This document shows, piece after piece, positions 1 to 7,993 of a stretch of DNA of 64,000 nucleotides. Made by a program: the position numbers and the translations under genes. The number at the start of each line of letters is the position of its first letter. The first letter of the stretch is position 1. The DNA is from Actinomadura atramentaria DSM 43919. GTDB lineage: Bacteria > Actinomycetota > Actinomycetes > Streptosporangiales > Streptosporangiaceae. The stretch spans positions 144,737-208,736 of the forward strand of contig NZ_KB907209.1 of NCBI RefSeq assembly GCF_000381885.1. Direction: 5' to 3'. The notes under the pieces were generated by a model. That model had not been told where the DNA came from, did not search any database, and saw only the letters and a program-made list of their open reading frames with translations.

Positions 1-749
1 GCCTGACGTTCGCGCTCGGCTTCCTGCTCGGCACGGTCCTCGCGCTGTGCCGCATGTCGTCGAACTTCGTGCTGCGGACCGCCGCGCTCGGCTACATCTG
101 GCTGTTCCGCTCCACGCCGCTCCTGGTGCAGCTCCTCGTCTGGTTCAACATCGGCGCGCTGTACCCGAAGCTCGGGCTCGGCATCCCGTGGGGTCCGACG
201 TTCGTGCAGACGGACGTCAAGGACCTCATCGGCGCGACGACCGCCGCGATCATCGGGCTGACCGTCCACGAGGCCGCGCTGGCCGCCGAGATCGTCCGGG
301 GCGGCATCCTCGGGGTGGACCCCGGGCAGACGCAGGCGGCGCAGGCGCTCGGCCTCGGCCGGTTCCGCACGCTGCGGCGCATCGTCCTGCCGCAGGCGAT
401 GCGGACGATCCTCCCCAACGCCGGCAACCAGATCATCAGCCTGCTCAAGTCCACGACGCTCGTCAGCGTGATCGGCGTCGGCGACGTCCTCTACTCGGCC
501 GAGCTGATCTACGGCCGCAACTTCCTGATCATCCCGCTGCTGCTCGTCGCGACGCTCTGGTACGTCGTCGTCGCGTCGGTGCTGTCGGCGGGCCAGTACC
601 TGCTGGAACGGCACTACGGGCGGGGCGCAGGCTCCGGCCCGAGGCGAAGGAACCCCCATGAGCGCCGGAATCTCGATCCGCGGCCTGCACAAGTACTTCG
701 GCTCGGCGCACGTGCTGCGCGGCATCGACCTGGAGGTGGCGGCCGGTGA
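1..749 (+). CDS. Polar amino acid ABC transporter permease (5' partial)
   Basis: Inner-membrane permease of a polar amino acid ABC importer (HisM/GlnP type); the 5' end lies outside the window and the frame is open from base 3. The visible part starts inside a membrane segment ([14 protein letters not shown]). It contains the family loop with [10 protein letters not shown] and the EAA motif [20 protein letters not shown], followed by [19 protein letters not shown], which contacts the ATPase. The last roughly 35 residues, after [10 protein letters not shown], are Arg-rich and lie in the overlap with the next gene, so the domain proper ends near base 620. The ATPase follows at once, and the solute-binding protein is probably upstream of the window. 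The substrate cannot be told from the permease alone. Confidence 0.9.
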   Translation, partial: LTFALGFLLGTVLALCRMSSNFVLRTAALGYIWLFRSTPLLVQLLVWFNIGALYPKLGLGIPWGPTFVQTDVKDLIGATTAAIIGLTVHEAALAAEIVRGGILGVDPGQTQAAQALGLGRFRTLRRIVLPQAMRTILPNAGNQIISLLKSTTLVSVIGVGDVLYSAELIYGRNFLIIPLLLVATLWYVVVASVLSAGQYLLERHYGRGAGSGPRRRNPHERRNLDPRPAQVLRLGARAARHRPGGGGR

Positions 750-1419
750 GGTCGTCTGCCTGATCGGGCCGTCGGGCTCGGGGAAGTCGACGCTGCTGCG
801 CTGCGTCAACCACCTGGAGAAGGTCGAGGCGGGAACGGTCCGCGTCGGCGGCGACCTCATCGGCTACCGGCGGCACGGCGACGCGCTGCACGAGCTGCGG
901 CCCGGGCACGTGGCGCGGCAGCGCGCCGGTATCGGGATGGTGTTCCAGAACTTCAACCTGTTCCCGCACTTCACCGTGCTGCAGAACATCGTGGAGGCGC
1001 CCGTCGCCGTGCGGCGGCTGTCGCGCGCGGACGCCGCCGAGCGGGCGCGGCGGCTCGTCGCGCGCGTCGGGCTCGCCGGACGCGAGGACGCCTACCCGCG
1101 CCAGCTCTCCGGCGGGCAGCAGCAGCGCATCGCCATCGCCCGCGCGCTCGCGATGGAGCCCGCCGTGATGCTGTTCGACGAGCCGACGAGCGCGCTGGAC
1201 CCCGAACTCGTCGGCGAAGTCCTCGGCGTGATGCGCGACCTCGCCGAATCCGGCATGACGATGGTCGTCGTCACGCACGAGATGGGGTTCGCGCGGGAGG
1301 CCGCCGACCGCGTGGTGTTCCTCGACGAGGGCCGCGTCGTGGAGTCGGGCCCTCCGGCCGAGGTGCTGACCGCGCCCCGGCACGAGCGCACCCGCGCGTT
1401 CCTCGACCGCGTCCTGTGA
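658..1419 (+). CDS. Polar amino acid ABC transporter ATP-binding protein
   Basis: ATPase subunit (253 aa) of the GlnQ/HisP type, powering the permease encoded just upstream. Walker A is GPSGSGKST, the Q-loop lies in [15 protein letters not shown], the signature is LSGGQQQR, and Walker B is [16 protein letters not shown] followed by the switch-histidine region [16 protein letters not shown]. Length and motifs are those of an intact family member. The ATG at 658 follows a purine-rich stretch (GAAGGA) about ten bases upstream, so the gene begins inside the permease frame, which runs 92 nt further in another phase. Translational coupling is likely. Confidence 0.95.
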   Translation: MSAGISIRGLHKYFGSAHVLRGIDLEVAAGEVVCLIGPSGSGKSTLLRCVNHLEKVEAGTVRVGGDLIGYRRHGDALHELRPGHVARQRAGIGMVFQNFNLFPHFTVLQNIVEAPVAVRRLSRADAAERARRLVARVGLAGREDAYPRQLSGGQQQRIAIARALAMEPAVMLFDEPTSALDPELVGEVLGVMRDLAESGMTMVVVTHEMGFAREAADRVVFLDEGRVVESGPPAEVLTAPRHERTRAFLDRVL

Positions 1420-1458
1420 GCGCGTCCCGTGACCGCGCCCTGTGAGCGCGCGGGCGCG

Positions 1459-2046
1459 TCAGGACGGGACGGACCCGGCGAGCCGCCCGCGCAGCAGATC
1501 CAGCAGCGTCGCCTCGACCTCCGCCAGGGGCCGGGCGGGCTGGAGCGCCTGCCAGTCCAGTCCGACGACCAGCACCATCCCGAACACCGCCGACGCGGCC
1601 GTCCCGACGTCGAGGTCGGCGCGGAGCAGGCCCGCGTCCACCGACGCGCGCAGCACGTCCGCGACGACCCCGACGACCCGCTCGCGGATCATCAGCGCGG
1701 CGTGCTGCCAGTCGCCGCCGCGCCGCCACGTCTCCGCGATGAGCAGCCGCGCGAACGACTCGTGCTCCGCGAGGAACAGCAGCTCCGCGCGGACCACGGC
1801 GTCCAGCGCCGCCGACGGGTCCAGCCCGGCCGCCGCAGTCCGCAGGCTTCCGGCGAGCCGTCCGATCCCGTAGTCCAGGAGGGCGTCGAACAGCCCGGCC
1901 TTGCTGCCGAAGTTGTAGTAGACGGTGCCCTTGGCGACCCCGGCGCGTTCGGCGATCTGGTCCACGGCGGTCCCGGTGAAACCGCGTTCGGCGATCAGCT
2001 CGATCGCCGCGGTGAACAGCCGCTCCCGCGTCGCGTCCCGGCCCAC
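1459..2046 (-). CDS. TetR family transcriptional regulator
   Basis: Regulator of 195 aa with an N-terminal TetR helix-turn-helix at about residues 8-55 (LFTAAIELIAERGFTGTAVD, then AGVAKGTVYYNFGSKAGLF) and a C-terminal ligand domain of the TetR_C type. It is the last gene of a minus-strand group after the degenerate ABC ATPase and the YhgE/Pip protein, with only 16 bases between the Pip stop and its start. The perfect 26-bp palindrome at 4824-4849, in front of the first gene of the group, is the natural candidate for its operator; that link is inference from position. The ligand is unknown. Confidence 0.9.
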   Translation of the reverse strand: MGRDATRERLFTAAIELIAERGFTGTAVDQIAERAGVAKGTVYYNFGSKAGLFDALLDYGIGRLAGSLRTAAAGLDPSAALDAVVRAELLFLAEHESFARLLIAETWRRGGDWQHAALMIRERVVGVVADVLRASVDAGLLRADLDVGTAASAVFGMVLVVGLDWQALQPARPLAEVEATLLDLLRGRLAGSVPS

Positions 2047-2062
2047 TCGTCCCGCCTCCCGC

Positions 2063-4096
2063 TCAGAGTTTCAGCGCCGGATGCAGGCGCGTCATCGTCC
2101 AGACCCGGTTCCGGCGGGCGGCGAGCGCGGTCAGGACCAGCGCGCCCGCGAGGAACGCCGCCAGCACCGCACCACCCTGCCACACGGGCGTGAGGTCGCC
2201 GCCGCTGATCAGCCGGCGGACGGCGTCCACGACCCAGGACATCGGCAGGAACGGTCGGATCGCGCCGAAGAAGCCGGGGCTGGTCTCGATCGGGTACGTC
2301 CCGGCCGCCGACGTGAGCTGGAGCATCAGCAGCGCCAGCGCGATGACCCGGCCGGTAGGCCCGAACCGGGCGTTCGCCCACTGCACGATCGCCTGGAACG
2401 TCGCGGCCGCGAGGATCAGGAACCCGATGAGGCCCGGCCAGCGGACGGCCTCCAACCCGAGCCCGAACCGCAGGACGCCGAGCAGGACGAGCACCTGCGC
2501 CGCGCCGACCGCCGCGCCCGGCAGCCAGCCCGCGAGCGCCACCCGCCACGCGGGCGCGGTGCTCGCGAGCGCGCGCGGCGTCAGCGGGCGCAGCATCATG
2601 TAGACGAACATCGCCCCGACCCACAGCGCGAGCGGGATGAAGAACGGCGCGAAGCCCGTCCCGTAGTTCGGCGCGGGGTTGTCGGTGCTCGCGGCGAGCC
2701 GCACCGGGTCGCTCATCATGTCGGCGCGGCCCGACCGCTCGTCGGCCCCGTAGTGCGGGACCTGCGCGACGCCCTCGCCGAGGCCGGTCGCGAGCGTCCG
2801 GTTGCCGTCCGCGATCTGGGCGAGCGCGGTGTCGAGGGTGACCGCGCCGCCCGACAGCGTGCCGAGGCCGCCGGTGAGCTGCGCCGATCCGGTGAGGAGC
2901 TGGCCGGTGCCCGCGTTGATGCGCTGCGCGCCCGCGTTGAGCCGGTCGATGTCGCGGCGCGCGCCGTCGACCTTCGCGGCCAGGCCGGGCGCGGCCGCCG
3001 CGACCCGCTTCGCCTGCGCCTCGACGGTCCGGGCGTCGTGCGCGAGCTTGGCCAGGTCCGCGCCGTGCTCGCGCACGTAGCCGTCCACCTGCCGGGCGAC
3101 GGACACGACCTCGCCGGACGCGCGCAGCAGGTCGGCGCGCACGTCGGCGGCGATCTCCGGATGCTCCTTGAGATAGGCGGCCAGTTCGTCGCGGGCCTGC
3201 TCGGCGCGTGCGACGGCCGCCTTCGTCTGGGCGGGCAGCGTTCCGGCGCCGTCCGCGAGGGCGTCCGCGCCCTTGGCGACGAGCAGCGCCGCCTGCCGGA
3301 TCTGCGGCGCGTTGTCGCGCAGCAGCGGCACGACGACGTCGCCCGCCTTGTCCACGAACGCGGCGAGCCGGCCCGTGCCCTGCGCGACCTGCTTGGTGCC
3401 GCCGCGCAGCGTCTCCAGCCCGGCGGTGACCTTGGCGCTGCCGCCGCGCGCGGTCTTCAGGCCGTCCGCGAGCTTCCCCGCGCCGTCCTCGGCCTGCCCG
3501 GAGCCGTCCGCGAGCTTGTCCGCGCCCTTGGCAGCCTCGTCCAGTTTGTCGTGCAGCTTCCCGAACGAGACGAAGATCTGGTCGAAGTACGTCCGCGACG
3601 CCTTCGCCCCGGCGGCGGCGCTGATCTCCTTGAACGCCGACTGCGCAAGCGTCCCGACGACGTAGTTGTTGGAGTCGTCCAGTTCGAGGCGGAGCCCGGC
3701 GGGGGAGGGCGTGCCGTCGCCGTCCGGGCTCGCGATGCGGGCGCTGAAGTCCGACGGGATCGTCAGCGCCATGTAGTAGCGGCCGTGCGCGAGGCCGTCG
3801 CGGGCCGCCGCCGCGTCCACGGACTTCCACGCGAAGACGCGCCGGTCCTTCAGCTCGTCGGCGAGGTCGGCTCCGGCGTGGATCGTCCGGCCGCCGGAGC
3901 TGACGGCCCGGTCCTCGTTCACCAGCGCGACGGGGACGTGGCTGAGCCGCGAGTAGGGATCCCAGAACGACCACAAGTACAGGCCGGCGTAGAGCAGCGG
4001 CAGCAGGACGAGCGACGCGAGGGCCGCACGGGTCAGCCGGTTGCGGCCGAACCGGCGCAGCTCCAGGCCGCCGGACGCCAGGGCGGGCAGTCTCAT
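2063..4096 (-). CDS. YhgE/Pip family membrane protein (ABC-2-like export component)
   Basis: Membrane protein of about 677 aa in the YhgE/Pip (phage infection protein) family. A first transmembrane segment (LASLVLLPLLYAGLYLWSF) is followed by SRLSHVPVALVNEDRA, the family's extracytoplasmic entry. Next comes a long Ala/Asp/Lys-rich region with repeated LADG and TGGLxTL-like heptads, expected to form coiled coil. The last 250 residues hold about five more membrane segments. The ATG at 4096 overlaps the upstream ATPase stop as ATGA, which fixes the start. Proteins of this family next to an ABC ATPase and TetR are thought to act in export or envelope stress; the substrate here is unknown. Confidence 0.88.
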   Translation of the reverse strand: MRLPALASGGLELRRFGRNRLTRAALASLVLLPLLYAGLYLWSFWDPYSRLSHVPVALVNEDRAVSSGGRTIHAGADLADELKDRRVFAWKSVDAAAARDGLAHGRYYMALTIPSDFSARIASPDGDGTPSPAGLRLELDDSNNYVVGTLAQSAFKEISAAAGAKASRTYFDQIFVSFGKLHDKLDEAAKGADKLADGSGQAEDGAGKLADGLKTARGGSAKVTAGLETLRGGTKQVAQGTGRLAAFVDKAGDVVVPLLRDNAPQIRQAALLVAKGADALADGAGTLPAQTKAAVARAEQARDELAAYLKEHPEIAADVRADLLRASGEVVSVARQVDGYVREHGADLAKLAHDARTVEAQAKRVAAAAPGLAAKVDGARRDIDRLNAGAQRINAGTGQLLTGSAQLTGGLGTLSGGAVTLDTALAQIADGNRTLATGLGEGVAQVPHYGADERSGRADMMSDPVRLAASTDNPAPNYGTGFAPFFIPLALWVGAMFVYMMLRPLTPRALASTAPAWRVALAGWLPGAAVGAAQVLVLLGVLRFGLGLEAVRWPGLIGFLILAAATFQAIVQWANARFGPTGRVIALALLMLQLTSAAGTYPIETSPGFFGAIRPFLPMSWVVDAVRRLISGGDLTPVWQGGAVLAAFLAGALVLTALAARRNRVWTMTRLHPALKL

Positions 4097-4803
4097 CGGA
4101 CGGCCTCCACCGCGTGCGGGTCGGGCAGCGCGACGATCCGCGCGAGCCCTTCCGCGGGTGCGGGATCGTGGCAGGTCGCCAGGACCGTGACGTCGCCCGC
4201 GAGCGCGGCGAGCCGCTCCCACAGGGCGCGCTGCCGGTCGTGCGGCAGGCCCTCGTCGACGTCGTCGAGCAGCAGCAGCCGGGGCTCGCCGACCAGCGCG
4301 AGGGCGGCCCCGAGCAGGCACGCCTCGTCGGGCGCGAGGTCGTCGGCGCGGGTGCGCGGCGGCACGTCGAGCCCGACGCGGTCCAGCGCCTCCTGGACGC
4401 GCCGGGCGCGGTGCCGCCACCGCCCGAACAGGCCCTCGCGCAGGTCGAGCGCCTCGCTGACGTGCTCCCGTACCGTCAGCGCGGGCTCCAGGTCCGTCAC
4501 CCCGGCGACGACGCCGAGGCCCGCGATCCGCTGGACGGCGCGCATCTCGCGCGGCAGCTCGTGCCCGCCAACGACGGCCTCGCCGCCGGACGGCCGCATG
4601 CGCCCGCCGAGCGTGAGCAGCAGCGCCGTGCGCCCGGACCCGGCGATGCCCGTCAGCGCGGCGAGCCCGCCCGGCGGCACGCTCATCCCGACGTCCCGGT
4701 AGACGAACCGCCTCTGGCGATCCGCCCCGCCCCGAGAACCCCGCAACTCCAGCGCTGTCGTTTCGACGCCCGCGCCCCGGGAACCCTCGTCGCGCTCGGC
4801 CAC
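4093..4803 (-). CDS. ABC ATPase-like protein with degenerate catalytic motifs
   Basis: Protein of 236 aa with an ABC nucleotide-binding fold, first gene of the Pip/TetR operon. Walker A reads GIAGSGRT: the invariant lysine is arginine. The signature region is LAPDEACLLG rather than LSGGQ, and Walker B ends LLLLDDVDEGL, with Asp where the catalytic Glu usually sits. The switch-histidine region survives as VLATCHDP. It may therefore bind nucleotide but hydrolyse it poorly, acting as a regulatory subunit of the YhgE/Pip protein. Such divergence may be normal for ATPases paired with YhgE/Pip proteins; I cannot check that here. The stop overlaps the next ATG as ATGA. Confidence 0.8.
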   Translation of the reverse strand: MAERDEGSRGAGVETTALELRGSRGGADRQRRFVYRDVGMSVPPGGLAALTGIAGSGRTALLLTLGGRMRPSGGEAVVGGHELPREMRAVQRIAGLGVVAGVTDLEPALTVREHVSEALDLREGLFGRWRHRARRVQEALDRVGLDVPPRTRADDLAPDEACLLGAALALVGEPRLLLLDDVDEGLPHDRQRALWERLAALAGDVTVLATCHDPAPAEGLARIVALPDPHAVEAVR

Positions 4804-4823
4804 TCTCGGTCGCCCCTTCCCAC

Positions 4824-4849
4824 TTTTGAACTGACCGGTCAGTTCAAAA
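4824..4849. promoter_or_regulatory. Perfect 26-bp palindrome, probable TetR operator
   Basis: Each half-site is TTTTGAACTGACC and its exact reverse complement, with no central spacer. It lies 20 bases upstream of the start of the degenerate ABC ATPase and has the length and symmetry of TetR-family operators. The TetR gene that closes the same operon is the likely binder, giving autoregulation (inference). Confidence 0.75.
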
Positions 4850-5078
4850 ATACGGCGGGTCGCCCGGTTTGTCGCGATCCGGGAACGGTGAGGTCGGCCA
4901 CGAGACGCGCGTCACGGCGCTACACGTTTGGCCGGATGCGGCCGCGGGCGCGAGGTGTTCCGGCGGCGACCTGCACGGCGATGATCGCCGGGCGGCCGGT
5001 TCGGCGTACGGCACACCGCCCGCAGACGACAACTGCGATCATTCGGGCGAAGTGCTCGGAACGGTGTGGAGGTCGCGG

Positions 5079-5915
5079 ATGGGCTCGGAGAGCACCCGGT
5101 GGCGTCGGGACGAGGACCACGCCCCGAGCGGCGTGGACACCAGCACGCCCAGCCCGGCCCGGATCTACGACTACATGATCGGCGGCAAGGACCACTTCGC
5201 CGTGGACCGCGCCATCGGCGACAAGCTGATGGCCGACAACCCGCTCGTCCGCGCCACGATGGCGTCCAACCGGCGGTTCCTGACGCGGGCGGTGCGGTAC
5301 TGCGCGCAGCAGGGCGTGCGCCAGTTCCTCGACATCGGGACCGGGCTGCCGACCGCCGACAACGTCCACCAGGTCGCCGCGCGGCACGCGCCCGGCTCGT
5401 CGGTCGTCTACACCGACAACGACCCGATCGTCCTCGCGCACGCCCGCGCGCTGCTCGCCGACGAGACGACCGGGCAGGGCCGGACCGTGATCATCGACGC
5501 GGACCTGCGCGAGGGCGCGGACCTGCTGCGCCGGCCGGAGGTCCGCGACGTGCTGGACCTGACCGAGCCGGTCGCGCTGCTGCTGGTGGCGGTGCTGCAC
5601 TTCGTCGCGGACGCCGACCGCCCGCACGACCTCGTCGCCGCCCTGCTGGCCGAGCTGCCGCCCGGCAGCCACCTGGTGCTGACGCACGGCACCGGCGACG
5701 TCCTGCCGCAGGAGGCCGACGAGGCGGGCCGGGCGTACCGGAACGCGTCCGAGCGGCTCTTCCTGCGGTCCGGACCGGAGATCGCCCGGTTCTTCGACGG
5801 CGTCGAGCTGGTGGAGCCGGGGCTGACCTGGACGACCCGGTGGCGGCCCGACCCGGCCGTCCCGGAGGACGACCTGCCCGGCGTCTACGCGGGCGTGGCC
5901 CGCACGGCGGGCTAG
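5079..5915 (+). CDS. SAM-dependent methyltransferase (Methyltransf_19 / DUF574 family)
   Basis: Protein of 278 aa in the actinomycete SAM-dependent methyltransferase family Methyltransf_19. The family hallmark PSPARIYDYMIGGKDHFAVD is near the N-terminus. The SAM-binding motif I follows (FLDIGTGLPTADNVH), then an acidic strand (VVYTDNDPIVL) and LLLVAVLHFVADAD. The frame is open further upstream to 4869, but ATG 5079 gives the usual family length and follows GTGGAGG about ten bases upstream. Its substrate is unknown for the whole family. It ends on a CTAG shared with the convergent WhiB gene. Confidence 0.9.
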   Translation: MGSESTRWRRDEDHAPSGVDTSTPSPARIYDYMIGGKDHFAVDRAIGDKLMADNPLVRATMASNRRFLTRAVRYCAQQGVRQFLDIGTGLPTADNVHQVAARHAPGSSVVYTDNDPIVLAHARALLADETTGQGRTVIIDADLREGADLLRRPEVRDVLDLTEPVALLLVAVLHFVADADRPHDLVAALLAELPPGSHLVLTHGTGDVLPQEADEAGRAYRNASERLFLRSGPEIARFFDGVELVEPGLTWTTRWRPDPAVPEDDLPGVYAGVARTAG

Positions 5916-5921
5916 CCCGCC
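5906..5921. terminator. Palindrome over the shared stop of two convergent genes
   Basis: GGCGGGCTAGCCCGCC is a perfect 16-bp palindrome. The central CTAG is the stop codon of both the methyltransferase (plus strand) and the WhiB gene (minus strand), which overlap by four bases. It could form a GC-rich hairpin on either transcript and act as a weak bidirectional terminator; there is no U-tract. Confidence 0.45.
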
Positions 5922-6211
5922 TGGACGAGCTCCCGCGTCCGCTCGAACTCCTCGCGCGCGGACGCCAGCAGGTCGCTCCAGGAGGCGACCTCGGGCCGCC
6001 GCCGCAGCAGCGCGCGGCGCTCGCGCTCGGTCATCCCGCCCCAGACGCCGAACTCGATGCGGTTGTCGAGGGCGTCGGCCAGGCACTCGGTCCGCACCGG
6101 GCAGCCCCGGCAGACGAGCTTGGCCCGGTTCTGGGCCGCGCCTTGGACGAACAGGGCGTCCGGGTCCGAGTTCCTACAGGCGGCCTGCAAGGCCAGATCC
6201 CCAGTGAGCAT
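5912..6211 (-). CDS. wblA: WhiB family Fe-S regulator, WblA/WhiB4 type
   Basis: WhiB-like iron-sulfur transcription factor of 99 aa. The four cluster ligands are in AACRNSD, LVCRGCPVRTEC (CxxC...C pattern); the turn GVWGGMTERERRALLRRRP is the family signature. The string DALFVQGAAQNRAK next to ADALDNRIEFGVWGG matches what I recall of Streptomyces WblA and mycobacterial WhiB4, regulators of development, secondary metabolism and redox response. ATG 6211 is chosen because AAGAGGGG lies at the right distance; a further ATG at 6286 would add 25 residues with a poorer ribosome site. The gene has a gene-free upstream region of over 500 bp. Confidence 0.9.
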   Translation of the reverse strand: MLTGDLALQAACRNSDPDALFVQGAAQNRAKLVCRGCPVRTECLADALDNRIEFGVWGGMTERERRALLRRRPEVASWSDLLASAREEFERTRELVQAG

Positions 6212-6286
6212 GAGTCCCCTCTTGACTCCGGGAGGGCGAGTGTAGGTAAAGCCGGCTGCGGGCGCGGTCGCGGCTGGCGTGGACAT

Positions 6287-6869
6287 GACCGTACGCAGAT
6301 CTCCTCGGGGTGACAACCCCCCGTTGGAGCTATGTCGCCGATGGCTATCGAAGCGGTGCCGGGGAGTGGTATTGGGTGGTCGCCGGATTTCCGCCGAACC
6401 GCAGTTCGAGTTGCGGGCGGCCGGAGCGCGGAATCCATTGACGCGAGGTTCGTCCGTATTGTGAAAGATGTACGTCTGTGGGGTGTTTGTGGTTCGCCAG
6501 GGGGCCGGAGGCCCGTCCGCAGGCGGCTTCCGGAACGTCCCTGCTCGGAGAGCGGGTGGGCGGATCGGCGGCTTCGGACCGCCCCGGCCCGGCCCGCTCA
6601 AGATCATTGCACCCGCTCTCCTGGTGATATACGAGTTCGGGGGTTATATGACCAATCCCGTCTCTTTGAGAAAGGGGGCGAGTCGACGCCCGTCGCCACC
6701 GGGCAATGGCGCACACCGGACGCGCCGGCCGCGATATATCGCGGCCCGCATGATGAGAAATGCGGACGTTTCCGTAAAAGTGGAACGCGGCGCGCCACCG
6801 GAAGCCCTCGTCACCGCACTGCCCGGCCCCCGTACCGGACGGTGCGTCGAATAGGGCAGACTTCCCGCC
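6287..6869. other. Gene-free region upstream of the WhiB4/WblA-type gene and DoxX gene
   Basis: About 580 bases without a convincing gene, with lower GC than the surroundings and AT-rich patches near 6450 and 6610-6680. Short open frames here have no family resemblance and poor codon bias. It serves two divergent genes: the WhiB4/WblA-type gene (minus) and the DoxX gene (plus). The main structured element is the palindrome at 6727-6746. A long regulated leader would fit a developmental regulator. Confidence 0.6.
6727..6746. promoter_or_regulatory. Perfect 20-bp palindrome in the wblA-doxX intergenic region
   Basis: GGCCGCGATA followed directly by its exact reverse complement. The AT core flanked by GC arms is unlike a terminator and more like a dimeric repressor site. 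It lies about 120 bases upstream of the DoxX start and about 515 upstream of the WhiB4/WblA-type start. Which gene it controls, and the binder, are unknown. Confidence 0.45.
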
Positions 6870-7271
6870 ATGACCGAGACACCGCGCTCCTCGCGCGCCG
6901 CGCTCCGGCTCGCCGGGGCGATGGCCGTCATGGGGACCTTGCACTTCGCCCTGCCCCGGCCGTTCGACGCGCTGATCCCGCGCCGCCTCCCCGGTTCGCC
7001 CCGCACCTGGACGCACGTCAGCGGCGCGGCCGAACTCGCGTGCGCCGCCGCGCTCGCCGTCCCCCGGACGCGCCGCGCCGGCGGCCTCGCGACGGCCGCG
7101 CTGATGGTCGGCGTCTTCCCCGCGAACGTGAAGATGGCCTACGACTGGCGGAACAAGCCGCTGCCGCTGAAGGCCGGGGCGTACGGCCGCCTGCCGCTGC
7201 AGGCCCCGATGATCGCGTGGGCGCTGAAGGTCGCGCGCGACGCGGGCCGGGCGCGCGGCGCGGCGGACTGA
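6870..7271 (+). CDS. DoxX-like small membrane protein
   Basis: Integral membrane protein of 133 aa of the DoxX/DoxD-like superfamily. It shows about four short hydrophobic helices: AGAMAVMGTLHFALP, a second after HVSGAAELACAAALAV, a third around ATAALMVGVFPANVKMAYDW, and a C-terminal one at PMIAWALKVA. The conserved Ser-Gly-x-x-Glu (SGAAE) of the second helix is typical. Function is generally unknown; some members are linked to redox or thiol metabolism. No clear Shine-Dalgarno precedes ATG 6870. Confidence 0.75.
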   Translation: MTETPRSSRAALRLAGAMAVMGTLHFALPRPFDALIPRRLPGSPRTWTHVSGAAELACAAALAVPRTRRAGGLATAALMVGVFPANVKMAYDWRNKPLPLKAGAYGRLPLQAPMIAWALKVARDAGRARGAAD

Positions 7272-7278
7272 GCGCCGC

Positions 7279-7953
7279 TCAGGCCCCGGCCGCGGCCCCC
7301 GGGCCCCAGCGGTCCAGGTCGGGCGAGGCGAACGCGTTGAGCAGGCCGGGCAGCAGCTCGGGCAGCGCGGCCGCCTCCCCGCGCTGGATGCGCGTGTAGA
7401 CGACCTGGTAGATCCCGCCGACGATCGTCTCGGCGGTGAGGTCGGGGTCGGGGTAGTGCGGGTACAGCTCGCGCATGTTGTCCGCGACGATCGTGCTCAG
7501 CGCGGCCAGCGCCTCGTCGCGGCGGACGGCGGCGGCGGGGCCGGCGGCCATCGACTCCACCACCCACGTCCGCGCGGCGGCGGGGTCCTCGGCGAGGAAT
7601 TCCAGCAGCGCGCCGATGCCGCCGCGCAGCCTGCCGAGCGCGTCCGGGCGGCCCCGGTACGCCTCGACGACGCGTTCCATCATGCGGGTGAACAGCGCGT
7701 CGTAGGCGCGGAGGAACGCGTCCTCCTTGTTGCGGAAGTGGACGTAGAACGTGGCGCGGGAGACGCCCGCGCGCGCGATGATCGCGTCGACCGTCAACTG
7801 GCCGAAACCGTCCGCCCCGGCGACCTCGACGACGGCGGCGAGGATGCGCCGCACCTGGTGGTCGGCGACGAAGGCGCGCGACAGCCGGTGCCGCCCGGAC
7901 GGGAGGCGTTCCACGTCCCCCGGCGCGGCCCCGTCGACCCGGTCGTCAGGCAT
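7279..7953 (-). CDS. TetR family transcriptional regulator
   Basis: Regulator of 224 aa. An N-terminal extension of about 30 residues precedes the TetR DNA-binding domain (ILAAVVEVAGADGFGQLTVD, then AGVSRATFYVHFRNKEDAFL). The remainder is an all-helical ligand-binding domain. It follows the thiolase gene on the same strand with a gap of 40 bases, so it is probably the third gene of the DUF35-thiolase operon and controls it, perhaps in response to an acyl-CoA. The operator is not obvious; the CAAGC/GCTTG repeat at 9686-9699 is one candidate. Confidence 0.88.
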   Translation of the reverse strand: MPDDRVDGAAPGDVERLPSGRHRLSRAFVADHQVRRILAAVVEVAGADGFGQLTVDAIIARAGVSRATFYVHFRNKEDAFLRAYDALFTRMMERVVEAYRGRPDALGRLRGGIGALLEFLAEDPAAARTWVVESMAAGPAAAVRRDEALAALSTIVADNMRELYPHYPDPDLTAETIVGGIYQVVYTRIQRGEAAALPELLPGLLNAFASPDLDRWGPGAAAGA

Positions 7954-7993
7954 GGTCGCTCCGTCGCTCGTTCGTGCGTCCGCGCGGGCCGGT

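Noticed and set aside
1925..4702. Long open frame of 925 codons on the plus strand opposite the YhgE/Pip gene
   Set aside because: Antisense shadow of a GC-rich coding region; Arg/Pro/Gly-rich without any domain, while the minus strand carries a clear membrane protein.
6468..6854. 128-codon frame in the wblA-doxX gap
   Set aside because: Compositionally unlike neighbouring proteins, no family resemblance and no ribosome site; the stretch has features of a regulatory region.
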